Assembly (NCBI GenBank): GCA_031404455.1 | Contig: JANNHP010000211.1 | Span: 1-20,425 of the forward strand | DNA: 20,425 nt | Direction: 5' to 3' | Source of the DNA: JANNHP01 sp031404455 | GTDB lineage: Bacteria; Planctomycetota; JAJSAM01; JAJVHW01 | Shown here: piece by piece, positions 7,147 through 14,585 of the stretch | Numbering within the stretch: the stretch's first letter is position 1 | How the letters are laid out: each line of letters starts with the position of its first letter | The notes under the pieces: model-generated | Told to the model about the DNA's origin: nothing | Database searches by the model: none | Seen by the model: only the letters and a program-made list of their open reading frames with translations | Made by a program: the position numbers and the translations under genes

Positions 7147-8390
7147 AGGTCGTGTCCGAAGCGGCGAGTCACGGCGAGTGCGGAGACGACGCCGTCCTCG
7201 TGGAACCCGAAGCCCCAGTACGCGCCGCAGAACCAGGTGCGCCTCACGCCGTTGACCTCGTCGCGCCGCCCCTGGGCCGCGACGGACGCCGTCGTGAACA
7301 CCGGATGCTCGTACCCGATGCGACGGATGACCCGCGCCGCGTCGATCTCCGGCGTGCGGTTCAGCGTGACGCAGTAGCGGTTCGCCGCGCCGAGGCGCTG
7401 CAGGCGGTTCATGTCGTACGTCACGGTCGCGGCGCCGCCCGGGTCGCGCGGGAGGTGGTAGTTCCAGCTCGCCCTGGCGCGCGGACGCGATGGGAGCATC
7501 GCCTCGTCGGTGTGCAGCACCGCATCGTTGCGGCGGTACCGCATGGCGCCGAGCACTTCGCGTTCGGCGGGAGACGGGTCCGAGAGCATCGCGAGCGCCT
7601 GGTCGCCGTGCGCCGCGACGATGACGTGGTCGAACTTCTCGGTCCCGGAACCGGCGACGGTGACCTCGACGGAATCGGCCTCCCGCTTGATCTTCGCGAC
7701 CGGGGCACTCGTGCGGATGCGGCGCCCGAGCGACGCCGTGATCGCCTCGACGTAGCGGCGCGAGCCGCCGCGGACGACGCGCCACACGGGCCGGTCGTCG
7801 ACCGTGAGCATCCCGTGGTTCGCGAAGAAGCGGACGAAGTGCCGCGCGGGGAAGGCACCCATCGACGCCGGGTCCGACGACCAGATCGCGGCGCCCATCG
7901 GCACGATGTAGCGCTCCACGAACTCGCGCGAGTACCGGCCTTCGTCGAGGTAGGCGCCGAGCGTGAGCGCGTCGTCGCCTCCGCCCGCGAGCAGGCGCGG
8001 CGCCTCGCGGTTGAAGCGCAGGATGTCGCGGATCATCCGCAGGAACGACGGCCTCACGACGTTGCGCCGCTGCGCGAAGAGCGTGCCGAGCGACGTGCCG
8101 TTGTACTCGAGGCCCGTCCGCGCGCACTGCACGCTGAAGCTCATGTCGCTCTCCTGCGAGGCGACGCCGAGGCGCGCGAGGAGCTTCAGGAAGTTCGGGT
8201 ACGTGCGGTCGTTGAACACGATGAAGCCGGTGTCCACCGCGTGCCGGCCGTCGGACGCGTCGACGTCGACCGTGTTCGTGTGGCCGCCGATGCGGTCCTG
8301 CGCCTCGAACACCGTGACCTCGTGCTCCTTCGAGAGGAGCCACGCGGCGACGAGCCCGGAGACGCCGGCGCCTGCGACCGCGATCCTCAC
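7143..8390 (-). CDS. FAD-dependent amine-oxidase-like oxidoreductase (COG2907)
   Basis: 415 residues from a GTG at 8390, overlapping the desaturase stop by four bases. The N-terminus is an FAD-binding Rossmann fold: VAGAGVSG (5-12), acidic Glu29 at the end of the second strand, and RIGGHTNTV (32-40), the amine-oxidase/phytoene-desaturase motif. AVDTGFIVFNDRTYPNFLKLL follows. The C-terminus, WFCGAYWGFGFHEDGVVSA, carries the second flavin contact. Members of this family beside CFA-like genes are annotated as cyclopropane/cyclopropene fatty-acid synthesis flavin oxidases, and relatives have been linked to making furan fatty acids from methylated chains in alphaproteobacteria. It probably oxidises or desaturates an acyl chain after methylation. 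It is expected to be cytoplasmic, at the membrane face; no signal peptide is seen. Confidence 0.92.
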   Translation of the reverse strand: MRIAVAGAGVSGLVAAWLLSKEHEVTVFEAQDRIGGHTNTVDVDASDGRHAVDTGFIVFNDRTYPNFLKLLARLGVASQESDMSFSVQCARTGLEYNGTSLGTLFAQRRNVVRPSFLRMIRDILRFNREAPRLLAGGGDDALTLGAYLDEGRYSREFVERYIVPMGAAIWSSDPASMGAFPARHFVRFFANHGMLTVDDRPVWRVVRGGSRRYVEAITASLGRRIRTSAPVAKIKREADSVEVTVAGSGTEKFDHVIVAAHGDQALAMLSDPSPAEREVLGAMRYRRNDAVLHTDEAMLPSRPRARASWNYHLPRDPGGAATVTYDMNRLQRLGAANRYCVTLNRTPEIDAARVIRRIGYEHPVFTTASVAAQGRRDEVNGVRRTWFCGAYWGFGFHEDGVVSALAVTRRFGHDL

Positions 8391-9319
8391 CCGTGGCTCG
8401 CGTCGTACGCGTGAGCCGGGACCGGGCGCAGGTCCCACACGATCCCGAGCCACGAGAGGACCGTCAGTCCGTACCAGCTCACGTCGATCTCCCACCATCG
8501 GAAGCCCTGCCGGACCGCGCCCGGGCAGTAGTGGTGGTTGTTGTGCCAGCCCTCGCCGAGGGTGATGAGCGCGAGAGTGAGGCTGTTGCGGCTCTCGTCC
8601 CCGGTCGCGTAGCGCTGCCGCCCCATCTTGTGGGCGAGCGAGTTGATCGAGCAGGTTCCGTGGAAGAGGGCCACCGTGGAGATGAAGAAGCCCCAGACGA
8701 GCATCTGCATTCCCGACGTCCCGAGTTCCGGCGCGAAGGACGCGAGGATCATGCCGAGACCGAGCATCGAGGCCGCGAGGAGGACGGGCACCAGCGTGTC
8801 GAAGCGGTTCAGGAATCGGAGCTCGGGGAACTTCGCGAGGTCTCCCACGGCCTCGACGTCGGTCGCGAAGCTCGCGCGCGACGTGATCCAGCCGATGTGG
8901 CTCCACCAGAAGCCGTCGCGCAGCGCGGAGTGCGGGTCGCCGGGCTGGTCGGAGAAGCGGTGGTGACGCCGGTGATGCGCCGCCCACCAGAGCGGCCCGC
9001 GCTGCACGGCCGACGCGCCGAGCACCGCGAACGCGAACTGCGCCGCGCGCGAGGTGCTGAACGTCCGGTGCGAGAAGTAGCGGTGGTAGAAGGCCGTGAT
9101 CGCGAACATCCGCACGAAGTAGAGGCCCACGGCGACGCCGACGGCGACGGGGCTCCATCCCGTCCAGATCGCGCCGAGGCAGGCGCCGTGCATCACGACG
9201 AACGGGGTGACGCGGAGCCACTCGACCTTCTTCCCGGCCTCGGGCGGCGCGTCGCCGGTGCGCACGGCGCCCGCGTCGAACCACCTCACGAGGTTCTCGG
9301 TCAGCCCGCGAGTCTTCAT
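8387..9319 (-). CDS. Membrane acyl-CoA/acyl-lipid desaturase (delta-9 type)
   Basis: 310 residues from the ATG at 9319, chosen for the GGGAGG nine bases upstream and the ATGA overlap with the upstream methyltransferase. It has the three histidine boxes of the di-iron membrane desaturases: HRYFSH (79-84), HHRRHH (115-120) and HNNHH (259-263). WWSHIGW (138-144) is a common family motif. Hydrophobic segments near 38-75, 95-110, 175-198 and 205-222 fit two membrane hairpins. The family introduces a cis double bond into a saturated acyl chain using O2 and an electron donor. In this operon it would supply the unsaturated chain that the two CFA-type methyltransferases need. No ferredoxin or reductase partner is encoded here. 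Confidence 0.93.
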   Translation of the reverse strand: MKTRGLTENLVRWFDAGAVRTGDAPPEAGKKVEWLRVTPFVVMHGACLGAIWTGWSPVAVGVAVGLYFVRMFAITAFYHRYFSHRTFSTSRAAQFAFAVLGASAVQRGPLWWAAHHRRHHRFSDQPGDPHSALRDGFWWSHIGWITSRASFATDVEAVGDLAKFPELRFLNRFDTLVPVLLAASMLGLGMILASFAPELGTSGMQMLVWGFFISTVALFHGTCSINSLAHKMGRQRYATGDESRNSLTLALITLGEGWHNNHHYCPGAVRQGFRWWEIDVSWYGLTVLSWLGIVWDLRPVPAHAYDASHG

Positions 9320-10365
9320 CGGCTCTTTCCTCCCGCGGCGGTCGCGCGCGGCTCGAACAGGTGATGGGAGACGTGCCACTCCTCGCCGCCGCCGGCGGCA
9401 AAGAGCTCGGCGCACGCCATGAAGAACATCCGCCAGCGGCGGAACCACAACGTGGCGTCGCGGCCGTGGACCGGCCGCAGCACCCGCAGCGCATGCTCGC
9501 GACGAGCGTCGAGGTTGGCAAGCCAAGCCTCAGCCGTCCTCGCGTAGTGCGTGCCGTTCACGAGCGTCCGCTCGCGGACGACGAGGTCGCGGTCGAACCG
9601 GTCGAAGAGGTCGTCGCAGGGCATGATCCCGCCGGTGAAGAAGTGGCGTCCCATCCAGTTGTCCGCCCCCTCGGTCTCGAAGGCGTACGCGTACCTGCGA
9701 TGGCTGAAGACGTGCACGAAGAGGAGCCCGCCTGGCGCGAGCCACCGGGCGACGTTCGCGAGGAGGAGGTCGTAGTTGCGCATGTGCTCGAACATCTCGA
9801 CGGAGACGACGCGGTCGAAGCGCCGCCCGGCCTCGAACACGTTCATGTCGGCGGTGACGACCCGGACGTTGCCGAGCCCGAGGCGCGCGGCCTTCGCCTC
9901 GATGTGCTCGCGCTGCGGCCGGGAGTTCGAGACCGCGGTGATCCGGCTCCGCGGGTAGCGCTCCGCCATGGAGAGCGTGAGCGATCCCCAGCCGCAGCCG
10001 AGTTCGAGGACGTCCATCCCGTCCGCGAGCCGCGCCCGTTCGCAGGTGACCGCGAGCATGCGCTCCTCCGCTTCGTCGAGGTCGCGGACGCCTCCGTCCC
10101 AGAGGGCGGAGCTGTACTTCAGCCGGCGGCCGAGGGCGAGCTCGAAGAACGCGGGCGGCACCTCGTAGTGCTGATCGTTGGCCGCGCGCGTCTCGACGGC
10201 GATCGGCGATGCGCGCAGCATGGCCACGAACCGATCGACGGCCGCGGGGTCGCGGTGGCGGCGCTCCTCTTCCGCGAGGCGTTCCGCCAGGAGCTTCCGG
10301 ATCCCGGCGCGGACAGCGGCGTCGGGGACGAGCCCCGCCTCGGCGAGCATCAGTCCGGCGCTCAC
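9316..10365 (-). CDS. CFA-family SAM methyltransferase of the coclaurine-N-methyltransferase-like branch
   Basis: 349 residues from a GTG at 10365, overlapping the DUF1295 stop by four bases. Visible features: NDQHYEVPPAFFELALG (63-79) and LKYSSALW (82-89), the substrate-side motifs of this branch; SAM-binding LELGCGWGS (120-128); AVSNSRPQREHIE (144-156); SVEMFEHMRNYD (188-199); and HFFTGGIMPCDD (241-252). This branch groups bacterial CFA-like proteins with plant coclaurine N-methyltransferase. Bacterial members are mostly uncharacterised, and neighbouring DUF1295 genes are common. It is distinct in sequence from the other CFA-like protein at 5138-6397. A second methyl transfer onto the same lipid is one reading; N-methylation of a headgroup is another. 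A segment before the GTG that stays open belongs to the overlapping DUF1295 gene. Confidence 0.9.
   Translation of the reverse strand: MSAGLMLAEAGLVPDAAVRAGIRKLLAERLAEEERRHRDPAAVDRFVAMLRASPIAVETRAANDQHYEVPPAFFELALGRRLKYSSALWDGGVRDLDEAEERMLAVTCERARLADGMDVLELGCGWGSLTLSMAERYPRSRITAVSNSRPQREHIEAKAARLGLGNVRVVTADMNVFEAGRRFDRVVSVEMFEHMRNYDLLLANVARWLAPGGLLFVHVFSHRRYAYAFETEGADNWMGRHFFTGGIMPCDDLFDRFDRDLVVRERTLVNGTHYARTAEAWLANLDARREHALRVLRPVHGRDATLWFRRWRMFFMACAELFAAGGGEEWHVSHHLFEPRATAAGGKSR
9329..9334 (-). promoter_or_regulatory. Shine-Dalgarno for the desaturase
   Basis: GGGAGG on the minus strand, nine bases before the ATG at 9319 and inside the end of the upstream methyltransferase gene. It sets the desaturase start well inside a longer open frame. 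Among the 4-base-overlap junctions of the operon it has the clearest ribosome site of its own. Confidence 0.7.
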
Positions 10366-11159
10366 GCCGAATCCTTCGGCCACCACGGGACGAAGACGCT
10401 CGTCGTGCGCTGGTAGCGACGGTAGTCCTCGCCGCGCGTCTCCTCGGCGCGGGCCTCGGCGGGCGGAACGCCTGTCACGAAGAGGAGCAGAAGCAGCATG
10501 ACCGATGGTCCCACGAACACGAGCGGTCCCCATCCAGTTCCTGCGGCGAGCGGCAGGAAGGCGCACCACGTCAGCCACTCGAAGAAGTAGTTCGGGTGCC
10601 GCGAGAACCTCCAGAGGCCGCGTCGGCACGTCGTCCCGCGGTTCGCTGGGTCGGCGCGGAACCGGGCGAGCTGACGGTCGGCGATCGTCTCGCCGGCAAG
10701 CGAAACGACCCAGATGGCTAGGGCGGCGATCTCGCGTGCTCCGAAGCCCTCCGACGGTGCGCGGATCGCGGCGAGGTATGTCACCGCGAGCAGCGCGACC
10801 AGCAGCGCCTGCCCCTCGAAGAGGACGAAGAACCGCGACTGCGCCCTCGCGCCCCACTTCCGGCGCAGCGCGGCGTAGCGCGCATCCTCGACGCGGCGCG
10901 CCACGCGGTCCCTGACGAGATGGACGGTGAGCCGAAGGGCCCAGACCGACGCCATCGCCGCGACGAGCACGCGGCGGTGCGTCGCGGCGTCCGGCGACGC
11001 GAGGGCGAAGATCACGGCGGCGGCGCCGAGTGCCGCGCCCCACCCCGCGTCCACGATCGTCGCGTCACGCAGCGCGCGCTGCACGAGCCACAGCGCGGCC
11101 ATCAGCGCCGAGGCGCCGATCCAGGTCAGGGCGACGAGCGTGATCGCGTCCGCCGTCAC
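10362..11159 (-). CDS. DUF1295 integral membrane protein (steroid 5-alpha-reductase-like)
   Basis: 265 residues from a GTG at 11159, overlapping the hydrolase stop by four bases. About six hydrophobic segments are visible, starting near residues 6-26, 40-53, 64-82, 113-131, 142-158 and 196-230. The family signature is RGLWRFSRHPNYFFEW (180-195), shared with steroid 5-alpha-reductases and isoprenylcysteine methyltransferases; it shapes the nucleotide or cofactor site. YRRYQRTTSVFVPWWP at the end is also typical. Related enzymes reduce a carbon-carbon double bond with NADPH inside the membrane. DUF1295 genes recur beside CFA-like methyltransferases, so reduction of a modified acyl chain is plausible, but no member I know of has a proven substrate. 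Confidence 0.91.
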   Translation of the reverse strand: MTADAITLVALTWIGASALMAALWLVQRALRDATIVDAGWGAALGAAAVIFALASPDAATHRRVLVAAMASVWALRLTVHLVRDRVARRVEDARYAALRRKWGARAQSRFFVLFEGQALLVALLAVTYLAAIRAPSEGFGAREIAALAIWVVSLAGETIADRQLARFRADPANRGTTCRRGLWRFSRHPNYFFEWLTWCAFLPLAAGTGWGPLVFVGPSVMLLLLLFVTGVPPAEARAEETRGEDYRRYQRTTSVFVPWWPKDSA

Positions 11160-12187
11160 TGCCGGCTCGCGAACTCCGAGATCAGCCGCGCCGCCTCGTC
11201 CGGGCGCTCCTCCTGCACGTAGTGCCCGGAGCCCTCGATCACTCGCAGTTCGGATCCGGCGATGTCGGCGGCGAAGCGCTTCGCGTACCGCTCCGGCGGA
11301 TACGTGATGTCGCCGGCACCCCAGAGCAGCAGCGTGGGCTGCGCGATGCGGCGGATGTCCGCCTCGCGGGTCCCGTTCTCGTCGCGCGCGATCCCGGTCA
11401 TGGCCAGCCAATTGTCGGCGTTGTCGCACGTGAGGAAGAACTCCTCCACCTCGTCGTCGGTGACGGGGCGCAGGAACTGCGGCACGAGCGCCGTGCGCAG
11501 CCGGTCGGGGGAGTTCAGGAGATAGCCCCAGCGCGCGAGAGGATGTCCGCGGATCTCGACCTCCTCGGGCATCCACCCGTCGTCCGGGCGGCGGTAGCCC
11601 GACGAGTCGATCAGCACGACGCGGGCGACGAGATCCGGATGGTCCACGGCCGCGCGCCACACGAACTCCCCGCCGTAGGACTGCCCCACGAGGCAGACGC
11701 CCGAGAGGCCCATCTCGCGGAGGAACTCCGCGACGAAGTCCGCGCACTTCTGGAAGGAGTACGGCGGCCACTCGACACGGCTGAAGCCGTGGCCGGCCAC
11801 CTCGATCGCGTAGACGTCGTGGTCCGCCGCAAGTCCGCGGAACCCGCCGTTCCCGAAAATCACGCTCCCCCACGTCGTGAGCGATCCGGGCGTTCCGTGC
11901 ACGAGGACGATCGGCGCGCGGCCCGGCGTGGACCGGCCGGCGCGCAGGTAGCTGACCTCGACGTCGCGCGTGTCGCCGTCGATCGTCATCGTCATCCGGC
12001 GCACCGCCAGCACGTTCTCGCGCACGCGACGGTTGCGGTCGAGCACGAGGAGCGAGCGCTGGATCTCATCTTTCGGAGTGGATGCGCACGCCGCGACGCC
12101 GAGCAGCGTCAGCGGCGTCGCCGCGAGGGCCGCGAGCACCACGTGCACCGGCCGGGGCCGCCTTCGACTCGCCGTCGCCTCGCTCAT
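11156..12187 (-). CDS. Alpha/beta hydrolase with lipoprotein-like N-terminus
   Basis: 343 residues. The N-terminus is basic (RRRPR) then hydrophobic, ending in GVAAC; Cys34 could be lipidated, which would place the enzyme outside the cytoplasm. The fold is a canonical alpha/beta hydrolase: IVLVHGTPG (93-101) carries the oxyanion-hole HG, VGQSYGG (167-173) the nucleophile Ser170, LLLWGAGDITYPPE (286-299) the acid Asp293, and GSGHYVQEE (319-327) the base His322. Esterase, lipase or acyl hydrolase activity is likely; substrate unknown. In this operon it may release or trim modified lipids. Its first 122 bases overlap the end of the CrtI-like gene in another frame. AGAAGGA lies a few bases upstream of the ATG, which supports this start over a later GTG near 12148. 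Confidence 0.88.
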   Translation of the reverse strand: MSEATASRRRPRPVHVVLAALAATPLTLLGVAACASTPKDEIQRSLLVLDRNRRVRENVLAVRRMTMTIDGDTRDVEVSYLRAGRSTPGRAPIVLVHGTPGSLTTWGSVIFGNGGFRGLAADHDVYAIEVAGHGFSRVEWPPYSFQKCADFVAEFLREMGLSGVCLVGQSYGGEFVWRAAVDHPDLVARVVLIDSSGYRRPDDGWMPEEVEIRGHPLARWGYLLNSPDRLRTALVPQFLRPVTDDEVEEFFLTCDNADNWLAMTGIARDENGTREADIRRIAQPTLLLWGAGDITYPPERYAKRFAADIAGSELRVIEGSGHYVQEERPDEAARLISEFASRQ

Positions 12188-13715
12188 CGCCGTCCTTCTT
12201 CCCGTCGCTCATCGACGTCGCGGCCGCTTCGGCCGCCTTCACACCGCCTGTCGCCGCCGCGAGGGCGCTCTGTCCGGGAAACACCGTGTCCCCCACGAGG
12301 AAGAGTCCGGGCCGGACGGCCCGCGGCGACATCCCGAGATACCGGCCGAAGCCCGCCGTCCTCGGCACGCCGCCGACGTGGCCGCCCGCCCGGCCGGTGA
12401 ACCGCTCGAACGTCCGCGGCGACGCGGTCATCGAGCTCTCGATGCCGCCCTGCCACTCGGGAAGGAACCGCTCGACGCCGCGCCGCATTCGCTCCTGGAC
12501 GGAATTCACGTACCCCGGACGATCGACGGCCGCGAGCGCCGCCAGCTTCGCCGTCGGCACGTGCGTCGAGACGGTGATCGTGCGCCGGCCCGGTGCCAGG
12601 CCGCGACGGTCGTCCGCGCCGGAGACCGAGCAGAAGAGGTGGTTGCCCTCGACGAACGGCGACGACGTGTCCTGCACGACCTCGACGTGCACGGCATCGC
12701 GGCCCGCACGGTTGGGAGCGCGCGCCGCGAGGTAGAGCATCGCGGCGCCCCAGCCGGACTCCACGTCGCGCGCGAGCCGGGCGAGACGCGGCACGTCGCC
12801 GGCGCGCGCGGCGAGCAGACGTCGCAGATCCTGCGGCAGCACGTTGGCGAGCACGGTCCGCGCGCGAAACGCGCCGCGCCGCGTGCCGAGCGCCCAGCCG
12901 TCAGCGCAGGGCGCGAGGGACTCGACGCGCGTCGCGAACTCGACTTCGCCGCCGCACGCGCGGATCGCATCGACGAGTCCGAGCGCGAACTCCCCGATCC
13001 CGCCGGTGACGTGTCCCGCGCCGCGAAACGGGTAATCGAGCGCCGCGAGCGCGAGCGGCGCCTCCGCCTCGTCGGCGCCGCACTGGACCGTGATCCGGCA
13101 GAGGCTCTCGACGAGCACGCGCAGCGGTTCGAACGCTGCGACGCCCTGCGCGCGCATCACGTCGCCGAGGGTCCTCCCCGCGATCGGCACGAGCCGGAGA
13201 TACGACGGCAACGCGCGCAGATGGCGCGACATCACGCCTCGGCCGAACGGCGGCAGGAGCGACGGATCGTCGAGCGCGGGCCAGAGCGTCGCGGCCGTTC
13301 GGGTCTGGAGCGCGAAGAAGTCGCGTATCCCTCGCTCGGGCGCGCCAGGGAGGGCGCACAGCGACTCCACGAGATCCTCCCGGCGCGGCGTGACTGAGAG
13401 GCGGAGACCCGGCGCGCGCAGTTCGATCACCGGATCGAGCGCGCGGAAGTCCACGCTGATCCCGTGACGGTCGATCCACCGGCGGAAGAGCTGTCCCGCG
13501 CCGAAACCGCTGAAGAGCGTCGCCCCCGCCTCGTACCGGACGCCGCCGCGCTCGAACGTGCTCGCGCACCCGCCCGGGTACGTCATCGCCTCGAGGATGA
13601 GTACGCTCGCCCCGCGCTCGGCGAGCGTCAGCGCAGCCGCGAGACCGCCGAACCCGGCTCCGATCACGACAGCGTCGTGGACGCGAGACGGGTCGGCGGG
13701 CGTCGGGACGGTCAT
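12066..13715 (-). CDS. Phytoene desaturase/carotenoid isomerase-like FAD oxidoreductase (COG1233)
   Basis: 549 residues, first gene of the lipid operon. VVIGAGFGGLAAALTLAERG (16-35), Glu42 and TYPGGCASTF (45-54) make the dinucleotide fold and the second flavin motif of the CrtI/CrtISO/retinol-saturase group. The C-terminal RPGLFLVGDTVFPGQSALAA is the usual last flavin contact. Relatives desaturate, isomerise or saturate polyenes and are membrane-associated. No phytoene synthase or other carotenoid gene is in the window, so carotenoid work is not implied; a polyene or conjugated acyl chain is an alternative substrate. About 48 residues after the family's normal end form a charged, glycine- and alanine-rich tail that runs into the hydrolase gene and is probably unstructured. 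The start ATG has no visible Shine-Dalgarno and lies 69 bases from the divergent methyltransferase. Confidence 0.88.
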   Translation of the reverse strand: MTVPTPADPSRVHDAVVIGAGFGGLAAALTLAERGASVLILEAMTYPGGCASTFERGGVRYEAGATLFSGFGAGQLFRRWIDRHGISVDFRALDPVIELRAPGLRLSVTPRREDLVESLCALPGAPERGIRDFFALQTRTAATLWPALDDPSLLPPFGRGVMSRHLRALPSYLRLVPIAGRTLGDVMRAQGVAAFEPLRVLVESLCRITVQCGADEAEAPLALAALDYPFRGAGHVTGGIGEFALGLVDAIRACGGEVEFATRVESLAPCADGWALGTRRGAFRARTVLANVLPQDLRRLLAARAGDVPRLARLARDVESGWGAAMLYLAARAPNRAGRDAVHVEVVQDTSSPFVEGNHLFCSVSGADDRRGLAPGRRTITVSTHVPTAKLAALAAVDRPGYVNSVQERMRRGVERFLPEWQGGIESSMTASPRTFERFTGRAGGHVGGVPRTAGFGRYLGMSPRAVRPGLFLVGDTVFPGQSALAAATGGVKAAEAAATSMSDGKKDGDERGDGESKAAPAGARGARGPRGDAADAARRRGVRIHSER

Positions 13716-13784
13716 CGTTCAGACACGCAACCGACCCGCCGCACCGCGCATTCCGCGCGCAACAGGGATATCCTCGCGCGCTCG
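13716..13784. promoter_or_regulatory. Divergent promoter region of the lipid operon and the methyltransferase
   Basis: This 69-base gap separates two divergent starts and must hold both promoters unless they lie inside the genes. No confident -35/-10 pair is seen. It contains GGATATCC at 13766-13773, an 8-base palindrome and one of few AT-containing spots; TATCCT at 13769-13774 could be a -10 box for the plus-strand gene, which would make that mRNA nearly leaderless. Neither start has a Shine-Dalgarno sequence. Confidence 0.4.
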
Positions 13785-14585
13785 ATGGCGGACGGCCGGA
13801 GCGGGTGGAACGAGATGGCGGCGATCTACGACCGCACCCGCGCCTTCCCCGGCGACGGCGAACTCGTGGTGCCGCTTGCGGTGGCCGATCGCCTGCGAGA
13901 TCTCGGCGCGGCGCGCGTCCTCGACCTCGGCTGCGGCACCGGGCGTTACGCCGTGCCGCTCGCGCGGGAGGGAATCCGCGTCGTCGGCGCCGACCGCTCG
14001 CCCGAGATGCTGTCGATGCTCGCGTCGAAGGACGGCGCGGACCGCGTTCGGATCGTGCGGTGCGACGCCGAGGCGCTCCCGTTCCGGCGCGCGTTCGACG
14101 CGGTCGTCTTCTCCCACTTCCTCCACCTCGTGCCGTCGCTCGCGACGCTCGCCCGGGAACTCGCGCGCGTCCTCCTCCCGGGCGCGCACCTCGTGCTCGT
14201 CGACACGAGCACCGGCCGAAGCCCCGCGGAATTGCGCGTCCTCGCTCACGCGATGCCGCACCTCGTGCCCGACTGGGCTCCGTGGCCCGAGAACGCGATC
14301 TCGCGCAGCCGAGGTCAGCTCCGCGAACTTCTCGGCCATCTCGGCGCCGCCGAGGCCGACGCCGGTCCGCTCATGACGTTTCCCGCGCACTCGTCGCTCC
14401 GCGAGGCGCTCCACCACGTCCGCGAGCGGACGTGGTGGAGCTGCCGCGTGCACCCGGCGGAAACCGCGCGGCGCGCCGCCGACCTAGCCGAGCGAGCGCT
14501 CGCCGCGGAGGGCGCAGACCTCGATGCGCCGCTCGACGCACACTCGGAGGCGCGGCTCGTCGTCGGCCGGATGCCCGCCGCCTGA
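13785..14585 (+). CDS. Class I SAM-dependent methyltransferase (UbiE/Methyltransf_11-like)
   Basis: 266 residues, transcribed away from the lipid operon. The SAM fold is clear: VLDLGCGTGRYAVPLA (45-60), acidic Asp70 in VVGADRSPEML (67-77), CDAEALPFR as the adenine-contacting loop, then FDAVVFSHFLHLVP and a PGAHLVLVDTS strand. The C-terminal third is specific to this protein, so the substrate cannot be read off; ubiquinone-type, lipid or small-molecule methylation are all open. Shared upstream DNA with the lipid operon suggests common control. ATG 13785 has no Shine-Dalgarno; the next in-frame ATG (13815) would remove ten residues without touching the fold. The gene contains a perfect inverted repeat at 14408-14441 and its stop abuts the convergent DUF1552 stop. 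Confidence 0.88.
   Translation: MADGRSGWNEMAAIYDRTRAFPGDGELVVPLAVADRLRDLGAARVLDLGCGTGRYAVPLAREGIRVVGADRSPEMLSMLASKDGADRVRIVRCDAEALPFRRAFDAVVFSHFLHLVPSLATLARELARVLLPGAHLVLVDTSTGRSPAELRVLAHAMPHLVPDWAPWPENAISRSRGQLRELLGHLGAAEADAGPLMTFPAHSSLREALHHVRERTWWSCRVHPAETARRAADLAERALAAEGADLDAPLDAHSEARLVVGRMPAA
14408..14441. repeat. Perfect 16-bp inverted repeat with 2-base spacer inside the methyltransferase
   Basis: The left arm, GCTCCACCACGTCCGC (14408-14423), is the exact reverse complement of the right arm, GCGGACGTGGTGGAGC (14426-14441), with GA between. It lies in the coding sequence at about residues 208-219 (LHHVRERTWWS) without breaking the frame. As RNA it would form a very stable hairpin with a four-base CGAG loop once the closing pair opens. 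It lies about 145 bases before the end of this gene and of the convergent gene. Confidence 0.9.

Noticed and set aside
9451..9485. GCGGCCG/CGGCCGC inverted repeat inside the methyltransferase gene
   Set aside because: A seven-base GC-only stem is expected by chance in this composition; unlike 14408-14441 it has no notable length.
9320..9526. Longer N-terminus for the desaturase
   Set aside because: The added residues are arginine-rich shadow translation of the upstream methyltransferase; ATG 9319 has GGGAGG at nine bases.
12066..13715. A carotenoid biosynthesis cluster
   Set aside because: Only one CrtI-like gene is present and its neighbours are fatty-acid enzymes.
13464..13784. Upstream extension of the plus-strand methyltransferase into the CrtI-like gene
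   Set aside because: The extension is arginine-rich and antisense to a conserved FAD-binding region; the methyltransferase fold starts after ATG 13785.
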